Shown here: one piece after another, positions 6,843-6,956 of the stretch
How positions within the stretch are numbered: the first letter of the stretch is position 1
How the letters are laid out: the number at the start of each line of letters is the position of its first letter
Assembly (NCBI GenBank): GCA_034004165.1
Contig: JAVEXI010000069.1
Span: 1 to 6,956 of the forward strand
DNA length: 6,956 bases
Direction: 5' to 3'
Origin: Gudongella sp034004165
GTDB taxonomy: Bacteria > Bacillota > Clostridia > Tissierellales > Tissierellaceae
Notes under the pieces: model-generated
Seen by the model: only the letters and a program-made list of their open reading frames with translations
Databases searched by the model: none
What the model was told of the DNA's origin: nothing
Made by a program: the position numbers and the translations under genes

Positions 6843-6938
6843 TGAAAAAGTTGACCACCTGACATTGAACTTCTTTACCACCATGACGTTGAATTAGTTT
6901 ACCAATAGCAAGGTTTTTGACATTCAATTAGTTTACCA
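6837..6938 (+). repeat. Four tandem 21-bp IS-end repeats
   Basis: The copies are at 6837-6857 (degenerate, begins TGTCAATG and ends TTGACCA), 6860-6880, 6884-6904 and 6918-6938. The consensus starts TGACATTGAATT and ends AGTTTACCA. Starts are 23, 24 and 34 bases apart, so the first three lie about two helical turns apart, on roughly the same face of the DNA, as expected for transposase binding sites. The outermost copy is the most divergent. Confidence 0.85.
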
Positions 6939-6956
6939 CTTATGACGCTCAAAAAG

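Larger units (their letters stand above)
6831..6956 (+). mobile_element. Left end of a second IS21-type insertion sequence
   Basis: At 6831 the kinase reading frame stops resembling its family, and a TGTG-initiated sequence with four tandem 21-bp repeats begins and runs to the window edge. Tandem terminal repeats and a TG terminus are characteristic of IS21-family ends, and one copy of the same repeat lies near the end of the istB element at the other side of the window. No transposase gene is in view; if this is a left end, istA should start further right on the plus strand. The boundary is placed by the intact STLSKEM coding sequence up to 6830. The target-site duplication cannot be tested because the other end is not visible. 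Confidence 0.72.

Noticed and set aside
6703..6927. Small minus-strand reading frame across the IS repeats and the kinase remnant
   Set aside because: It is in a different frame from the kinase, has no ribosome site, and arises from translating the IS repeats.
6837..6938. Tandem 21-bp repeats as a possible CRISPR array
   Set aside because: The gaps between units are only 2-13 bases, too short for spacers, and the repeats match an IS21 end beside an insertion junction.

Overview
The window looks like chromosomal DNA of a low-GC Gram-positive, probably a clostridial Firmicute. Coding regions are strongly AT-rich, strong AAGGAG/GGAGG/AGGGGG ribosome sites stand 7-11 bases before most starts, and the protein sequences fit that group. 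The species cannot be named from the sequence. All intact genes lie on the minus strand between two IS21-type insertion sequence ends.

Layout, left to right: (1) 1-544 is the right-hand part of an IS21-family element: the C-terminal half of istB on the plus strand, a long hairpin, two copies of a 21-bp repeat, and a probable terminus at CACA near 544. (2) 545-621 is a short GC-rich stretch of unknown origin. (3) 622-5320 is a tight minus-strand gene run, transcribed right to left: NAD-dependent epimerase of the UDP-glucuronate 4-epimerase type, UDP-glucose 6-dehydrogenase, MurJ/MviN-type lipid flippase, and UTP-glucose-1-phosphate uridylyltransferase. Gaps are 22, 37 and 29 bases. (4) 5321-5487 is a non-coding gap. 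(5) 5488-6174 is a P-loop kinase-like protein of unknown role. Its start overlaps by one base the stop of (6), 6174-6830, the remains of a thymidylate-kinase-like gene. (7) 6831-6956 is the left end of another IS21-type element with four tandem 21-bp repeats, sitting inside the Walker A motif of gene 6.

The genes form an almost linear nucleotide-sugar pathway. GalU makes UDP-glucose, Ugd oxidises it to UDP-glucuronate, and the epimerase should convert that to UDP-galacturonate, a precursor of acidic capsule or exopolysaccharide. The MurJ-type flippase moves a lipid-linked intermediate across the membrane: lipid II, or possibly a glycan intermediate. The two P-loop genes upstream look like accessory surface-glycan genes, but their substrate is unknown. 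No glycosyltransferase or polymerase is in view.

I see no clearly new biological system. The points most worth a second look are the IS21 insertion between the Lys and Ser codons of a Walker A motif, the shared repeats and same apparent orientation of the two flanking IS ends, the uncharacterised coupled P-loop gene pair, and an Asp-to-Asn change at the NAD-ribose position of an otherwise canonical UDP-glucose dehydrogenase.
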